Positions 48,132 to 59,141 of a stretch of DNA of 64,000 bases are shown here, one piece after another. A model generated the notes under the pieces. The model was not told where the DNA came from and made no database searches. It was given only the letters and a program-made list of their open reading frames with translations. The DNA lies in contig CP021231.1 of NCBI GenBank assembly GCA_003999685.1, positions 868,001 through 932,000 on the forward strand, in the 5' to 3' direction. The position numbers and the translations under genes were made by a program. The stretch's first letter is position 1. Each line of letters starts with the position of its first letter. This DNA is from Taiwanofungus camphoratus. Its lineage: Eukaryota > Basidiomycota > Agaricomycetes > Polyporales > Taiwanofungaceae.

Positions 48132-49987
48132 ATGTCTTCCTCAATTCTTACAAGGACGGTTGCTATTCTCGGTGCATCATATGGAGGTGCGTTCGAACAT
48201 CGTGAATATTTAGGACCTCAGAGCTGACGGTGAGATCGCAAAAAAGGTGCATGTGCAGCGCGGATTCTTGCCCAGAGCCTGCCAAAAGGTTGGCGAGTTG
48301 TCATCGTTGACAGGAACAGCCACATGAACCTCCTATACATCCTCCCTCGCTTCGCCATTGTCTCAGGACACGAGCATTAAGCTTTCATCCCGTATAACAA
48401 CATGTTTCGGCGCCAAGACGCCGTGTTGGACGGCACAGCTCATTTCCTACACGCCTGGGTTACAAGTCTGTCTCCGCACTCCCTTACTCTGTCGCGTCCC
48501 TTTCCGGAACAAGGGGTTGAAGGCGCAGTTCCGACGCTCAAGTTCGACTACCTCCTCTATGCACTAGGAAGTCACTTGCCCGCGCCCATCGGTTTGTGGG
48601 GACCTGTGCCTGACGAGAGTGCCACGGTGCCCAAGACTGCCGTTGACTAAATCATAGTTCGGGAAGAATAGCAAGTGTCGCCGTCTTCCGGCTTCAATCT
48701 GTCCCATTGCATGCACTTCAATAACCGCCTCTTGCAATTTCCAGCCAGGGATCGAAAGCCGAGGGTATACAATGGCTGAAGCGATTCCAAAGTCGCATAG
48801 AGCGTGCCTCAAGTATCCTCATCGTAGGTGGTGGGCCGCTGGGTGTGCGTGAGTCCTTCTAATTCCTTAAGGCTTCTACGTTCAAATCACTTCATGCTAC
48901 TCTAAACGATCAGAATATGCCACGGACATCGCTGAGGTGTATCCTGCCAAGCGTATCACTTTGTTGCACTCACGATCCAAGCTCCTACCAAAGTTCAGTG
49001 ACGGCATGCACGTTGAGAGTGGGTACCTGTCTTTGTGATACTTGTCACATTTCTTTGGGGTCATCTCGTTCGCTAGTTATGAAGGTCTCCGAGAATGGTC
49101 TTGACATTCAGCCTCGTGAGCGCAGTCTCGATCTTTCTTCCATGAACAGCGGAGAGATCACAATCAGCCCGGATGGGACACGAGAGTGTGTTCTGCGCAC
49201 GTAGAGTGGACGGAAGGTCCAAGCCGAGCTTGTCGTATGTGCCTTTGCAACACCTGTCTATCTATATTTCTAACTGATCACGTTCATTTCTTGTTCTCCT
49301 GCCCAGCTGCTTTGCACAGGTCAAAAGCCGAACGCTGCCTTTCTTGCGACTATGCTTCCTGAAGCCATCGTCCCAGACGGTCCTGAGAGGGGCCTAGTGC
49401 GCGTGAAAAAGACCATGCAGGTCGCCGTGCCCGGTTCGTTGTCAGATAAGACTGCGACGCCCCCGTCAGAGTTGTCTTCTGGCCGGGATCTCTGTGTGCC
49501 GTATCCACATATATTCGCGATCGGCGACGCCGCGGACGCATTTGGTGCAATCAAAGCCGGTCACACTGCTGGGCACCAGGTTGATCCTTCCATCATCTCT
49601 ATCGGACATGCATTGTGCTGATGTCGGCGTGGACATTAGGCCGAAGTCGCAGCTCGAAAATTATCCGGCTCATTCAGCAGGCGGAACTCGGGTCGAAGTA
49701 TGACAGCGCAAGGGACACTGATCTCCAGCTGGAGCACTACACACCCGGGGCACCCGGTATTAAGATATCGCTTGGTCTTGTATGCTGATCTCTTTCCATT
49801 CTGGACTTAGGGCTGACTGTTTTTTCATTGTACGCAGAGTAGGACCGCGTATCAACTTGAGGGTGTTGTGGGAACGAAGGTGGACGAGCCCGTGGACATG
49901 AATGCATATGTAATGTGGCAGTTCTACGGGGTTAAGCCCGATGAAGCTGTAAATCTTGTACCCCCTCGTAGAGATGAGAAGGCATGA
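48132..49987 (+). CDS. AIF/FSP1-type FAD-dependent oxidoreductase with one in-frame stop
   Basis: This is a pyridine-nucleotide-disulphide-oxidoreductase-fold protein of the AIF/AMID/FSP1 group, which passes electrons from NAD(P)H through FAD to quinones. MSSSILTRTVAILGASYGG starts the FAD-binding Rossmann fold and WRVVIVDRNSHMN follows it. The NAD-binding fold has SSILIVGGGPLGV and YATDIAEVYPAKRITLLH. The C-terminal FAD site is PHIFAIGDAADAFGAIKAGH. Stop is at 49985-49987. A TAG at 49202-49204 falls in frame between VLRT and SGRKVQAELV. Both sides are well conserved, and skipping the segment with the nearby GTAGAG donor would not keep the frame. The copy may be a recent null allele, a base error, or read through. 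About eight exons are needed. Confidence 0.8.
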
Positions 49988-50714
49988 ATTCATGTCCTTG
50001 AATCCCAGTGAACGTCTTGAATGGCAGACCTTCTCCCGTCAAAAAGTGCACAAGGGAGAAGTCACTCGTTGGATGAATGCATGTGTCTGATAAGCTCACA
50101 GCTAGACAACGTTGTAAGCTCTGGAATAGTTGTAAGCAATCTCGACAGCACCAATGACTGGTCCACTCCTGCAGTGTTGTCAAGATGGTGAACGTTCATT
50201 GATGGCCTTGTCTGGGATCGGTTAGCTAGTCAAATGACATCACGGTCATAGTATTGTCGGACGGCTAAACAGACGTACGGCTGGAGACAACAGCAAGTAG
50301 GCCGGAAGAGCATATACAGCCTAGGACGTGCCCTTCCGATGGCCGTACACGACAGAAAGGTAGTTGCAACGAGTCAGTAAACTTTATAGAGGACGTCCGG
50401 TCCACAACATCCAAACCGCGGAACGTCGGGCCCAGTTGGAATGAAATCGAGATGCTGGGGAGTGTGACACATTACACGTGTTTTGTGACTAGACGCGGGG
50501 GAAGTGACGACCATGACGTGACGCACCACTCTTGTGAAGACCATTGGTCCACATTCGATGGTAACAATGCCCACAAAGGCCGACAACGTCAGTGCCACCC
50601 ACCCCACTCCTGATATCAGCATCGGCGCACCGTTCGACTCTGCTTTCTGATTTGTTTTCCTATTTTTCTTTCCAAAATTTCTCGACATACCTACCTGGAT
50701 CTTGTTAGCCCGAT
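49988..50714. other. Intergenic region
   Basis: This covers the 3' flank of the FAD oxidoreductase and the promoter of the SMP gene. The minus frame 50374-50721 overlaps the next gene's start and shows no domain. Confidence 0.4.
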
Positions 50715-52310
50715 ATGCCATCCAACTCTGGTTATTCCATTCCCTCGCAGTCAGTAATTACGTCTGAGGTGCCCGTCGTCTCGGGCGACATCCTGCGGTC
50801 TACGGACACACCGGCAGTCTCACCCCCCGGGTCCACATCAAGTCGTAGAGGTAGCAGTTCGATCGCCGACGCCGTTGGGATCGACCTGAACGCCATCGGC
50901 AGAGGTACGCTTGTCGTTCACCGGCCGCTCGCCGCGGGTCTGATAAGAGTGTCAATCAATGTACCATTGTCTGGTCTGCGATCAAATGTTCTGGCACTGT
51001 GAGCAGCGGAGGCCCGGAAGATCATGTCCGAAGAGCACAGGATCCTTGGCTTCCGCCCACCGCACGGCTCACTCGCCGCAGAGGCGCAAGCTGCTGCTGC
51101 GAAGCACCCCGAGGGGAACCCAAGTAAGGTACCCGACCCGATCAAGTTGAAGGAGCTTGCCCGCGAGGACGCTGCGCGTATCTTGTGAGTGCTTGTATTG
51201 TCCCTTCGCGATGCTGGCATGAAGACCGATCATGATCGACGCTAGAGCGGAAAGGAGGACGAACACTGAGCATAACGGCGCTCGGGCCGTAGACAGCAAC
51301 AGCAATGCGAAGGCCGCAACGAAACCTCCGCCGACTGGAGGTGTGAACCTCAGCACCATCAGCGTCGGTGCGACTCTTGTTGTTTCCCAATGACCTTCAC
51401 TCTCTTATGCCACTCTTTCCTCAGCCGAGGCGCGAGCTCTGATGTCACATGAGCACAAGGCACTCGGCTTCCGCCCCCCTCCAGGGTCACTCGCAGCAGA
51501 GGCTCAGGCTGCGGCCGCGAAGCATCCAGAAGGCGATGGCACTTCGGCGGATGAGGAGGCGCTGAAGGAGGTTGCGCTGAAAGACGCGGAGCGAATCAAG
51601 TACGAGGTCCCAGTTGAATCATTTCAGAACAGGGGCGAGCACTGACATGTCCTTCCTTTCGCACCAATATGAACAGGGCTGACCGTGAACTGAATATGGT
51701 TGGCGAAGTGAACGTGAGCACCCTTGGCGAAGGTGCGGACTCCGCCCACGGCTTTGTGGGCCTTAATTCGGTCGCGGGATAGGCATGATTGATTTCTCGT
51801 CTCCCCCACAGTTGGCGCTGCGCGCCTTACCGCAGCGACCGAGCGCGTGCTGGGGCACACGCCCCCGCCCGGATCCCTAGCCGCGGAAGGAGTAAAAGCT
51901 GCCGCACTGCACCCCGAGGGCGGCAGTTTTCCCGTGATGGACGGCGACCCGGAGCGGCTCGAGGCGGCGGGCACAGCTGAGGGCGAGAGGCTGAAGACGG
52001 AGGAGTGAGTCCTCCCGCGTGTACTTGACGATCTAGACATTGATTGACGCGATGCGGTATATGTGGGTCGGACGGAAGGACGCGCATCGAGGACGTGCGC
52101 GTGGGAGATGAGGAGAGGTCGAGACTGGAGGTGAACCTAGACGTGGCGGACGGTGCAGGTGCGAGTGGGTCAAGGGAGGGTGGAGAGGACGTGGGGAAGG
52201 TGCGTACGAAGCAGAGCGGTGTAGGCGCCGTGCTCCGTGATGGTTCGGGCGTGATGGCGCGATCTGAGACTAGCGATTCTGTACAGATCATCGGGGATGT
52301 GTTGCGATAG
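50715..52310 (+). CDS. Three-module SMP (seed maturation protein/LEA-like) domain protein
   Basis: SMP modules are hydrophilic units first known from plant late-embryogenesis-abundant group 5 proteins and are linked to desiccation tolerance. Exons fit at 50715-50904, 51007-51184, 51246-51367, 51425-51599, 51677-51732, 51812-52005 and about 52079-52310. Three modules are visible: EARKIMSEEHRILGFRPP, EARALMSHEHKALGFRPP and GAARLTAATERVLGHTPP. Each is followed by GSLAAE, an Ala-rich helix and HPEG. Each module sits at the start of its own exon (2, 4 and 6), and linkers have their own exons (3 and 5). The N-terminus is Ser/Pro/Val-rich and the tail is acidic then basic. No signal peptide is present, so the protein is probably cytosolic. 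The family name rests on pattern recall. Confidence 0.75.
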
Positions 52311-53467
52311 ATGGCTGGAGAGAAGGTTCCTGACGTCCAGGCGCGAAATTAAATTGCTCAAGGCGAAGAATTAACGCATGGGGCTGCTATAATATATATT
52401 AACCTGTTGCAAACGGCTGAACCGGGTATTTCGTGTTTGCGTTAGTTACCTTCTGCTGATCGATTGTACTGTGATAATGGCATCGGAAGTGCAATATATG
52501 TGCATATCCTTGAGGAACACTCACAACATGATCCTAGAGGCTCTCACAGCGCCTGAAATGTCATTCGCCTCTTAATGACCTGAGGTTAGCTGCGGCGGAA
52601 GTGTACAGAATCGCGGCTTTATGCATTGAACATACACGAAAATCAGGAAATCGACATCCAGATTCTTTGGCAGGAGGGAGGACTGTATTGCCCTATTTGT
52701 CCTTCTCCAAAACAGGAATCTTCCCTTGCTTTTCGAGTAGGCGGTGTACTTCAAAATTCCTACGCCAGTAGCTACATCTTGTCCAACTCTTAGAGGTGGA
52801 AATCCTGTTATATGCTCTTTTGAAACGTAAACCACCGCGGGACTCTCCGATAAGCTGGTGTAAGCCATTGAGAGGTTCAATGTCCACGAGGTAGGTTCGC
52901 TACATGTAGCTAACGGTAGCCTGAGATTGTCTGACCTCAGACCTGTTTGCTACTGCGCAGAAGTTATCGGCAGTGTCAACTTCATTGGCCCTTCGTTCCG
53001 GTCAAATGCCAGTACGGGCATATAAAAGAAATAGCGGGTAGGATGATTGATTGTATAACTTTGAAGCTTTCAGGGATTGCAGCATCATTGCATGGGGTTC
53101 TCCTTTGACCACTCGCCCTACTCCATCGACCTTTAGTGCCACTCACCAGAGCCTCTGATTGTTTTAGCAGCTCTTGCTTCCAACTCGGAAGTATGCCCAG
53201 AAATTCGGGGTTCGCGAATGTGACACACCAAACTATGCTATCTTTCATGCTCCAAGACGGATCGATTGCTACGCCAGTGCGAAGGCTTCTGCATAAATAC
53301 AGACGGTGAGTCCTCTTCAATCATTCCTACCTCTACCGAGACATAAATAGTGGCTTCAAACTTCGCACATCAACACAATAACCTAATGTCGCAACGAGGT
53401 TTCAAGTCTATGACGGTCCACTTGAGACTGTCAGAAATCTAGCGCGACACTGAAAGGAGTACCGCGG
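52311..53467. other. Intergenic region between convergent genes
   Basis: Frames at 52572-52880 and 52982-53320 (minus) have no recognised domain. Nothing else could be supported. Confidence 0.4.
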
Positions 53468-55044
53468 TCAGACTTGCGGTTCCACTTCCTCCGCAGCGAG
53501 GAGGGTGACTATATTTACGATGCGCTGGAAATAAGGATCGATAAGGGAAGTACTAGAGTGTGAGCTGTTGTGTGTTAACAGCATGCTCAGCTCGTTATTG
53601 AAGGTCCATACGTGGAGAGTCGGGAGTGCATTAAACGCTTTTAGGCCGATCACTATATCCGTGACGACAATTTCCCCGCCTAAACCATTGTCGGGGCTAC
53701 CAGGGGGAGCGACTATACCGTTGGTAGTGGGATGGATGCCATATCGTGACGGAAGAAGCTTGCTGCAGTCACCGACACTACTGAAGGCTGGCAGACAAGG
53801 CCCACCAGCACACAACGCAACATAACTCTGGAGCATGCTCTGGTAGGAGCGATTGAAGTGCTGGAAGTACGGGGACTCGACATACGCGATGCGATGTTCC
53901 TTGGACTGTTTTGCGATATCCCAGACCACTTGTGCGGCCTGTTCGTACGCCGCCGGAATACGAAGCAGCGTCGGATATGCCGATATGCCAAGTACGGCTT
54001 CGTTGATGCCGTCGCCTTTCGGCAATCTCCGCCAGCGAGACGACAGGTCGATCATGTTTAGAATGTGAAAGTATTTCGAACCGTCGCGTTGACTTGCGTT
54101 GGGCACTGCAAGAGAGTTGTCCGTCGACGGAAGGGCCGCAATCACCATAGCTGCAGAGACCAGTTGGGTCACGGTAACACCGTGCGCTCGGCATGCCCGC
54201 ACCACTCTGCTGGTGTTCAGCTTGGACCAGACGTGGCGTACGACGCGAGACTGGATCTTGTCGTCGTTGTCGGTACCGTCAGGGACAAGCCCAGACATCG
54301 GCTAGCAGGTTCGGTTGAGCCTGCGGTTACTTCATGATAAAATTCACATACGCTTACCATAGCCGCAAACTTCATCGCCTCACCAAACGCCTTCTGCTCA
54401 TCAGCGCCACACGTGGCAGTCCTGTCGGCGGATATGCTCTCTATGGCCACTGGAACCTTGATGGAGGAAACTTGGCCGTCGAAGTGACGGGCCAGCTCGT
54501 ACCGAGCACGCTCCGGGGCAGCAAGCGCTTCCAAGAATTGCCAGGTGAGGTTCAACATGCTGCGGCCGTCTGTGACCGAATGGATGGCGTTTAACCCAAA
54601 CACATACTTCCCGGCCGATGCGCCAACGCCACGACACCAGAACACAGTACACACTTCTCGGCGCACGTCGAGCGTATTCCGGGCATCGACGCCCACCCAT
54701 CGGTCCTGTAACTTTAGAGCAGCCTCGCCAATGTTCTCCGAGATGTCGAACTCAACCTGTGACCTAGCCTCTTTCATGGCGTGCGTCTCGGTCAATGGAG
54801 GCGTGCAGACAAGTACAGGCTCAGGTCCGTCGGACACCCGAGCCGTGAGTAAAGGATGGCGAACACGAAGCAGGGCCCATGCGAGGGTAACTTGGCTATC
54901 GGTGAGCGTTGGTGCGTCGATGGAGTCCAGTGTGGCGATGAAATATGGGTCCGAATGGCCTCGTGAACCGCGTGCGTCAAAAAAGAAACGTTCCATGAAC
55001 CCCAAAGGACGGGAAGGAGAGACATGTGCCAACATCCGACCCAT
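53468..55044 (-). CDS. BAHD/AATase-like acyltransferase (condensation fold)
   Basis: This is a CoA-dependent acyltransferase-fold protein like fungal alcohol O-acetyltransferases and trichothecene acetyltransferases. The start at 55044 (MGRMLAHVSPSRPLGFMERF) is about 64 bp downstream of a TATAAAAG. The catalytic H-x3-D-G reads AIHSVTDGRSML near residue 170. A single intron (GTAAGC...GCTAG, about 54301-54357) joins KFAAM to PMSGLVPDGTD. The C-terminal half has VTQLVSAAMVIAAL, HILNMIDLSSRWRRLP, VVWDIAKQSKEH and a final LLTHNSSHSSTSLIDPYFQR. About 505 residues is normal for the fold. No DFGWG motif of plant BAHD enzymes was seen, so the AATase branch is more likely. Acyl donor and acceptor are unknown. 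Confidence 0.78.
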
Positions 55045-55107
55045 CGCAACAAGAGGCTTCAGACGGGATAATCCACAGATGAGAGGCGAATCATGGTTCA
55101 GAAGTTG

Positions 55108-55115
55108 CTTTTATA
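55108..55115 (-). promoter_or_regulatory. TATA box of the acyltransferase
   Basis: TATAAAAG on the minus strand, about 64 bp before the chosen ATG at 55044. An ATG at about 55092 is only some 16 bp away and out of frame, which supports the chosen start. Confidence 0.5.
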
Positions 55116-56009
55116 GAAGTGAAGGTAGAATCCGGTGAGAAAAAAAACATTCATATCGCTTACTTCGAATCTTTACGGCAGCGATGTGAGGCGCTGTTGT
55201 ACGTTAAATCGCGCATGCGGGTAGTAGCACTTGCGAGGTATTTCACATTTTTAGGCCTCCGCATTGGACCTCCGCGTTCTCGCCAGAATGTCAGGCACTA
55301 ATTTGTCGAGTGGGTCGAACTAGCCTATTATGCTCACTGATCAAAAGAACTGTCCTGAGACACCAATAAGAATAGCATGAGTTCTCTATGTTGTTTGAGA
55401 CACCATGTCTGACTTGGTTAGAGCAGTATGAATAAGAGCGCACCTTGAACTTTATGTGTGCTGTGCACGCAAGTTGTAACGATCGTGGCTGCTTCAGTCT
55501 GCTTGACCCGCGCCACAACAATCATCGCCTTCGCTGAGAACCTCGCGGCAACTGCACGGAAAGGAAATTTCGGGATGCCCGGAACAGACGTTTGTAACCG
55601 AAGGCAAGCCGTCGGTGAGAGATTGTAATTGTTCGTGCTGAATTCCAGTTTTTGAGCGAGTGCACCACATCGGTCAGACATGATACTTCCGCAGAAATAG
55701 TGGCCTGAGTTGACGCAAGTTTCAGGAGTGGACAAACCAACAATACACAGGACGGGATACAATAAAGTAGATCTGTAGATCTACGATACCAGTGGCAACG
55801 CGACCGCAGAAATAGCGAGCCAACAGCAGACGACAACGCATAGCAAAAATCGGGATAGGTTATTAAATAACGAAACTTAAAACGGACAGCAGCTCTAGAA
55901 TCAAGCTCGTCTCCGGAATCATTGATACGCATCGTTCTTATGGCTCGTCAACTCTCCACGCAGAAGGCATTGCAGATGACAAGTCCTACATCGGAAATGT
56001 TTGCTGTCG
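55116..56009. other. Interval without supported gene
   Basis: Short minus frames only (55418-55762, 55522-55932). They could be downstream sequence of the zinc-finger frame at 56010, but no link could be shown. Confidence 0.35.
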
Positions 56010-56468
56010 TTATGTCGGGGGAGCGCATCCTTCTTTGACCGAACAATTTTCGTAAGGACAGATTTTATGGCGGAGACGGAGACGGAGATCCTCTAAACGC
56101 CTTTTGTAGTCGGGCTCTCCAACCGTAGATGTGCAGTTGTCAAATTGACACCTGATCCTCTCTTTCTTTTTTGGTTTCTCTTGGTCTTGCGCTGTATTGA
56201 CTTTCTTGCGCTTATTACACTCTATTGTGCGATTGATATGTCTTTCCATAACGTGGCTGTGGATCTCGGGGGCCGGCAGATGTTCATGGCAATTGGGCCA
56301 ACCACACTTGACGATCCGTAACATCTTGGTCTTTCTTTCAGTCAAGTCATTTGTTGGGGGTGGTGCCGACTCGGTAGGTTGATGATGAGCCCGCTTGCTG
56401 GGCTGCAGTCCAATTGCGGAAGGGGTGTGCGCTGAGGGCGACAGCGGACACCACAGATTGGTGCGCAC
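56010..56468 (-). CDS. Possible zinc-finger protein exon
   Basis: The frame contains two Cys-x4-Cys units. VKCGWPNCHEHLPAPEIHSH with further His in VMERH fits a C2H2-type finger, and IRCQFDNC with a later HKICPYENC is a less regular second one. A basic linker (ECNKRKKVNT...KPKKKERIR) joins them. The frame stays open upstream to about 56590 with no ATG, so an upstream exon is likely. The frame 56639-56941 (minus; WPQGLHNAIGTYGHAFY) is a candidate but the junction is not resolved. DNA binding is inferred only from the Cys/His spacing. Confidence 0.42.
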   Translation of the reverse strand: MRTNLWCPLSPSAHTPSAIGLQPSKRAHHQPTESAPPPTNDLTERKTKMLRIVKCGWPNCHEHLPAPEIHSHVMERHINRTIECNKRKKVNTAQDQEKPKKKERIRCQFDNCTSTVGEPDYKRRLEDLRLRLRHKICPYENCSVKEGCAPPT

Positions 56469-56941
56469 AAGATCATCAAGCTGGACATTTGATGATGGTG
56501 AGCCGATTTTGGCCCTGCTTGTAGCAGCAGGATCTAGCCATGTTGCGGTCCCTTGGGGACATCCCTGGAAGGGATGACCTGGATCATGAAGCCATTCTTA
56601 TCGCTACCCTTCGTGCATGCTAGAAATGTATGTCATACCTAGTTATAGCGGTGGGCAGCACCACTGAGGGACCCGCCTGCTGCAGTGACTGTTTGAACAC
56701 AGGACGGGTGGCATTGATAAGACTGAGTTAATGGCTCGCGTGTGACTGCCAAGAACCACGCGCACGGTTGTTGGGAGTAAAATGCATGCCCGTAAGTTCC
56801 TATCGCGTTGTGAAGTCCTTGAGGCCACTCAGGTGCTGGGTTGGGTGCCGCTATGTGTGCTGTCATAGGAGTTTGTGCAATTGACCCAAATGCAGTGAAG
56901 TAGGACACTGTGGGCTCTGCATGGCCACTAAACAGTGGCAA

Positions 56942-59141
56942 GTGCCAGAAGACAAGTCAGTCCACTGGCATGTGACTTACATGCACGTGGCACTTGCTGC
57001 GACCTCACAGAACGAAGGATAAGGATTATTGCTGACTGGATGTTGGATGGTGAGATTTCAGAAAAAGTATTACTACGCGTTCAACGCGCAAAACTTGCAA
57101 CCGGAGCCGCATACCTTGGACCCGGGCCTGATGGTGGCTTATTTTCGACCTCTTCATCCCCGGCCAGGGCAAATACCTCGGGCCTACAGAGAGGACCGAA
57201 GGGTCGTCAAAGACGTCTATCGAGAAGAAGAAGAATGTACACGTTCATGTCATTCCCAGTCTGTGGAGTTCCCATGGGGCCGCTCAGGGCCTCACCGAAG
57301 GCCGTCATAAACGCGATAGACTCATTGAAATTACGCATGTTGAGATATAGATTATGATGAATGAGGCTGATGAATATATGTTCTGTGAAGATGAGTGCGA
57401 AGATGTAATAGCTGAAGGAGATCAAGAGTGGATAGAGGAGCTGAACATGCGCGGGAAACGATCATAAACGGCGCGTCCGCGTGCCGAACCGTGTCCCGAC
57501 GAACACCCAACGCACGGACGCAAACGAAACCAGGCCAGGCCACCCGCCACCAAACTGGGCGTCCAAGACCATGCCCGCCACCCACACAACATCCCCGACA
57601 ACAGACCCTTGGGGAGAGGCAGAATATTTTCCTGGGTGTGCAATGCCTCCTACAGTCCCCAAGCTACGACCAACCGTGGATAAAGCACCACAGTACCTCT
57701 GATACCGCGTCGACGTATCTCCAGAGACAATATTTCACCGCGCCAAATCGACTCTACAGGCCGCCATTATCGGAACGATGGGCCGCCATTTGTCACTGTC
57801 ACGTCGGATGACTTACCTCCCATGACTAGCGGATTCTGCTAAGTCGACTTCAGTACCTGCACGAAATCGAAGAATCCGGACATACTTACAGACATCAGGG
57901 CCTGTGGTTATGTATTGGCCGTTTTCGGCGCATACAGACGTTTATGTTCTTCTAGCTTCGATATCTAGATTAGTATCACGGACAATCGACCAGGATCCGG
58001 ATACATCATCTGTCAGCAGTGGTCCCTGAGGAGATAGCAAGGAACTTCGCGAAATTTGCCACTTTGTGATACATACCAGACGGCTCGAAAGACTGATCGT
58101 TGGTGGCAATTACATAGGCTACAAGTGCTTGTACATGTTAGATAGGGGTGCAAGGCTCTGCGGCCTGCAACTCTGAGGCCATCTCGGGCTGCTGCGCAAG
58201 GACACAACATGTGCCCAATGACGAGAAAGTGAGTGCGATATACACGTACTATACAAGGACTTGTACATTTGTAACCGCACCTGTTACAATCTAGACATAC
58301 CAGGAAATCAATGGGCTGTAGTAGTGTACACAAGAGGCAGGGAGACTCCGACATACCCAGTGATCCAGAGACGGCAATGGAACGGAATCGAGGTCAGCCC
58401 CAATAGTAATTTGGCCTCAAGTACCTTGATACAACTAAGGGCTTTTGATGAGCTCAAGGTTTCAGAATGTGTCCTTAGTGATTATGGATTCGGCCGTCGC
58501 TATTTACCTACGAAGAAGACTCAGCTCGGTGAATGTATAATGCGTAATTCACTCGCCAATAAAATGTTCGATCTCAGCAAAATTAGGACTCTTGATTGTC
58601 AGGTTCAATGCTCTGATCGTTCGTCTCCCATTTCCGTTAGGAAGATGTGCTATAACTAGTTTTACAGCCAGTGCTTAAATCTCCTGGCCAGCACAAGTCA
58701 TTGAATAGTTTCAAAACCCTCTAAATATCCACTGAACTTGCAGATCTAGAGCTCCGGAACACACGTTTGAAGCCGGCATACTTATTGAGGCCGCGCTCGA
58801 TAGCTGGCACTACTTCGCCATGAAATCTGAATGCACTCAAAAATGTGGAAGCGGGAGTAGACTGTCGGTAGCGTTAGCGGACCGCTGTGAATGCGGAGGT
58901 TGTGCGGAGAATGCTCTTGGGTCAGTAACACGGTATCTCGGACGCGTATGATGTAGTACTTACCTTGTTGTTCCAGTATCAAGTAACCCCGGTAATGAAG
59001 AAAAGTGATCACGTGACGACCCCTCGCGCTTGCAGTCACGAATGTCGTTCCATGATCGTTCACTGCAGTCTCGCTATGCCCATGGCACTCATATCGTAGG
59101 CTTTCTGAACACTTTCATGAGTATGCCATGGGACTCATAAC
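56942..59141. other. Gene-poor interval, 2.2 kb
   Basis: Short frames on both strands around 56935-57357, 57428-57811 and 58261-58659 show no domain. The first exon of the F-box gene may lie near its right end but could not be placed. Confidence 0.35.

Noticed and set aside
50374-50721. Minus-strand frame upstream of the SMP gene
   Set aside because: It overlaps the SMP start and has no recognised domain.
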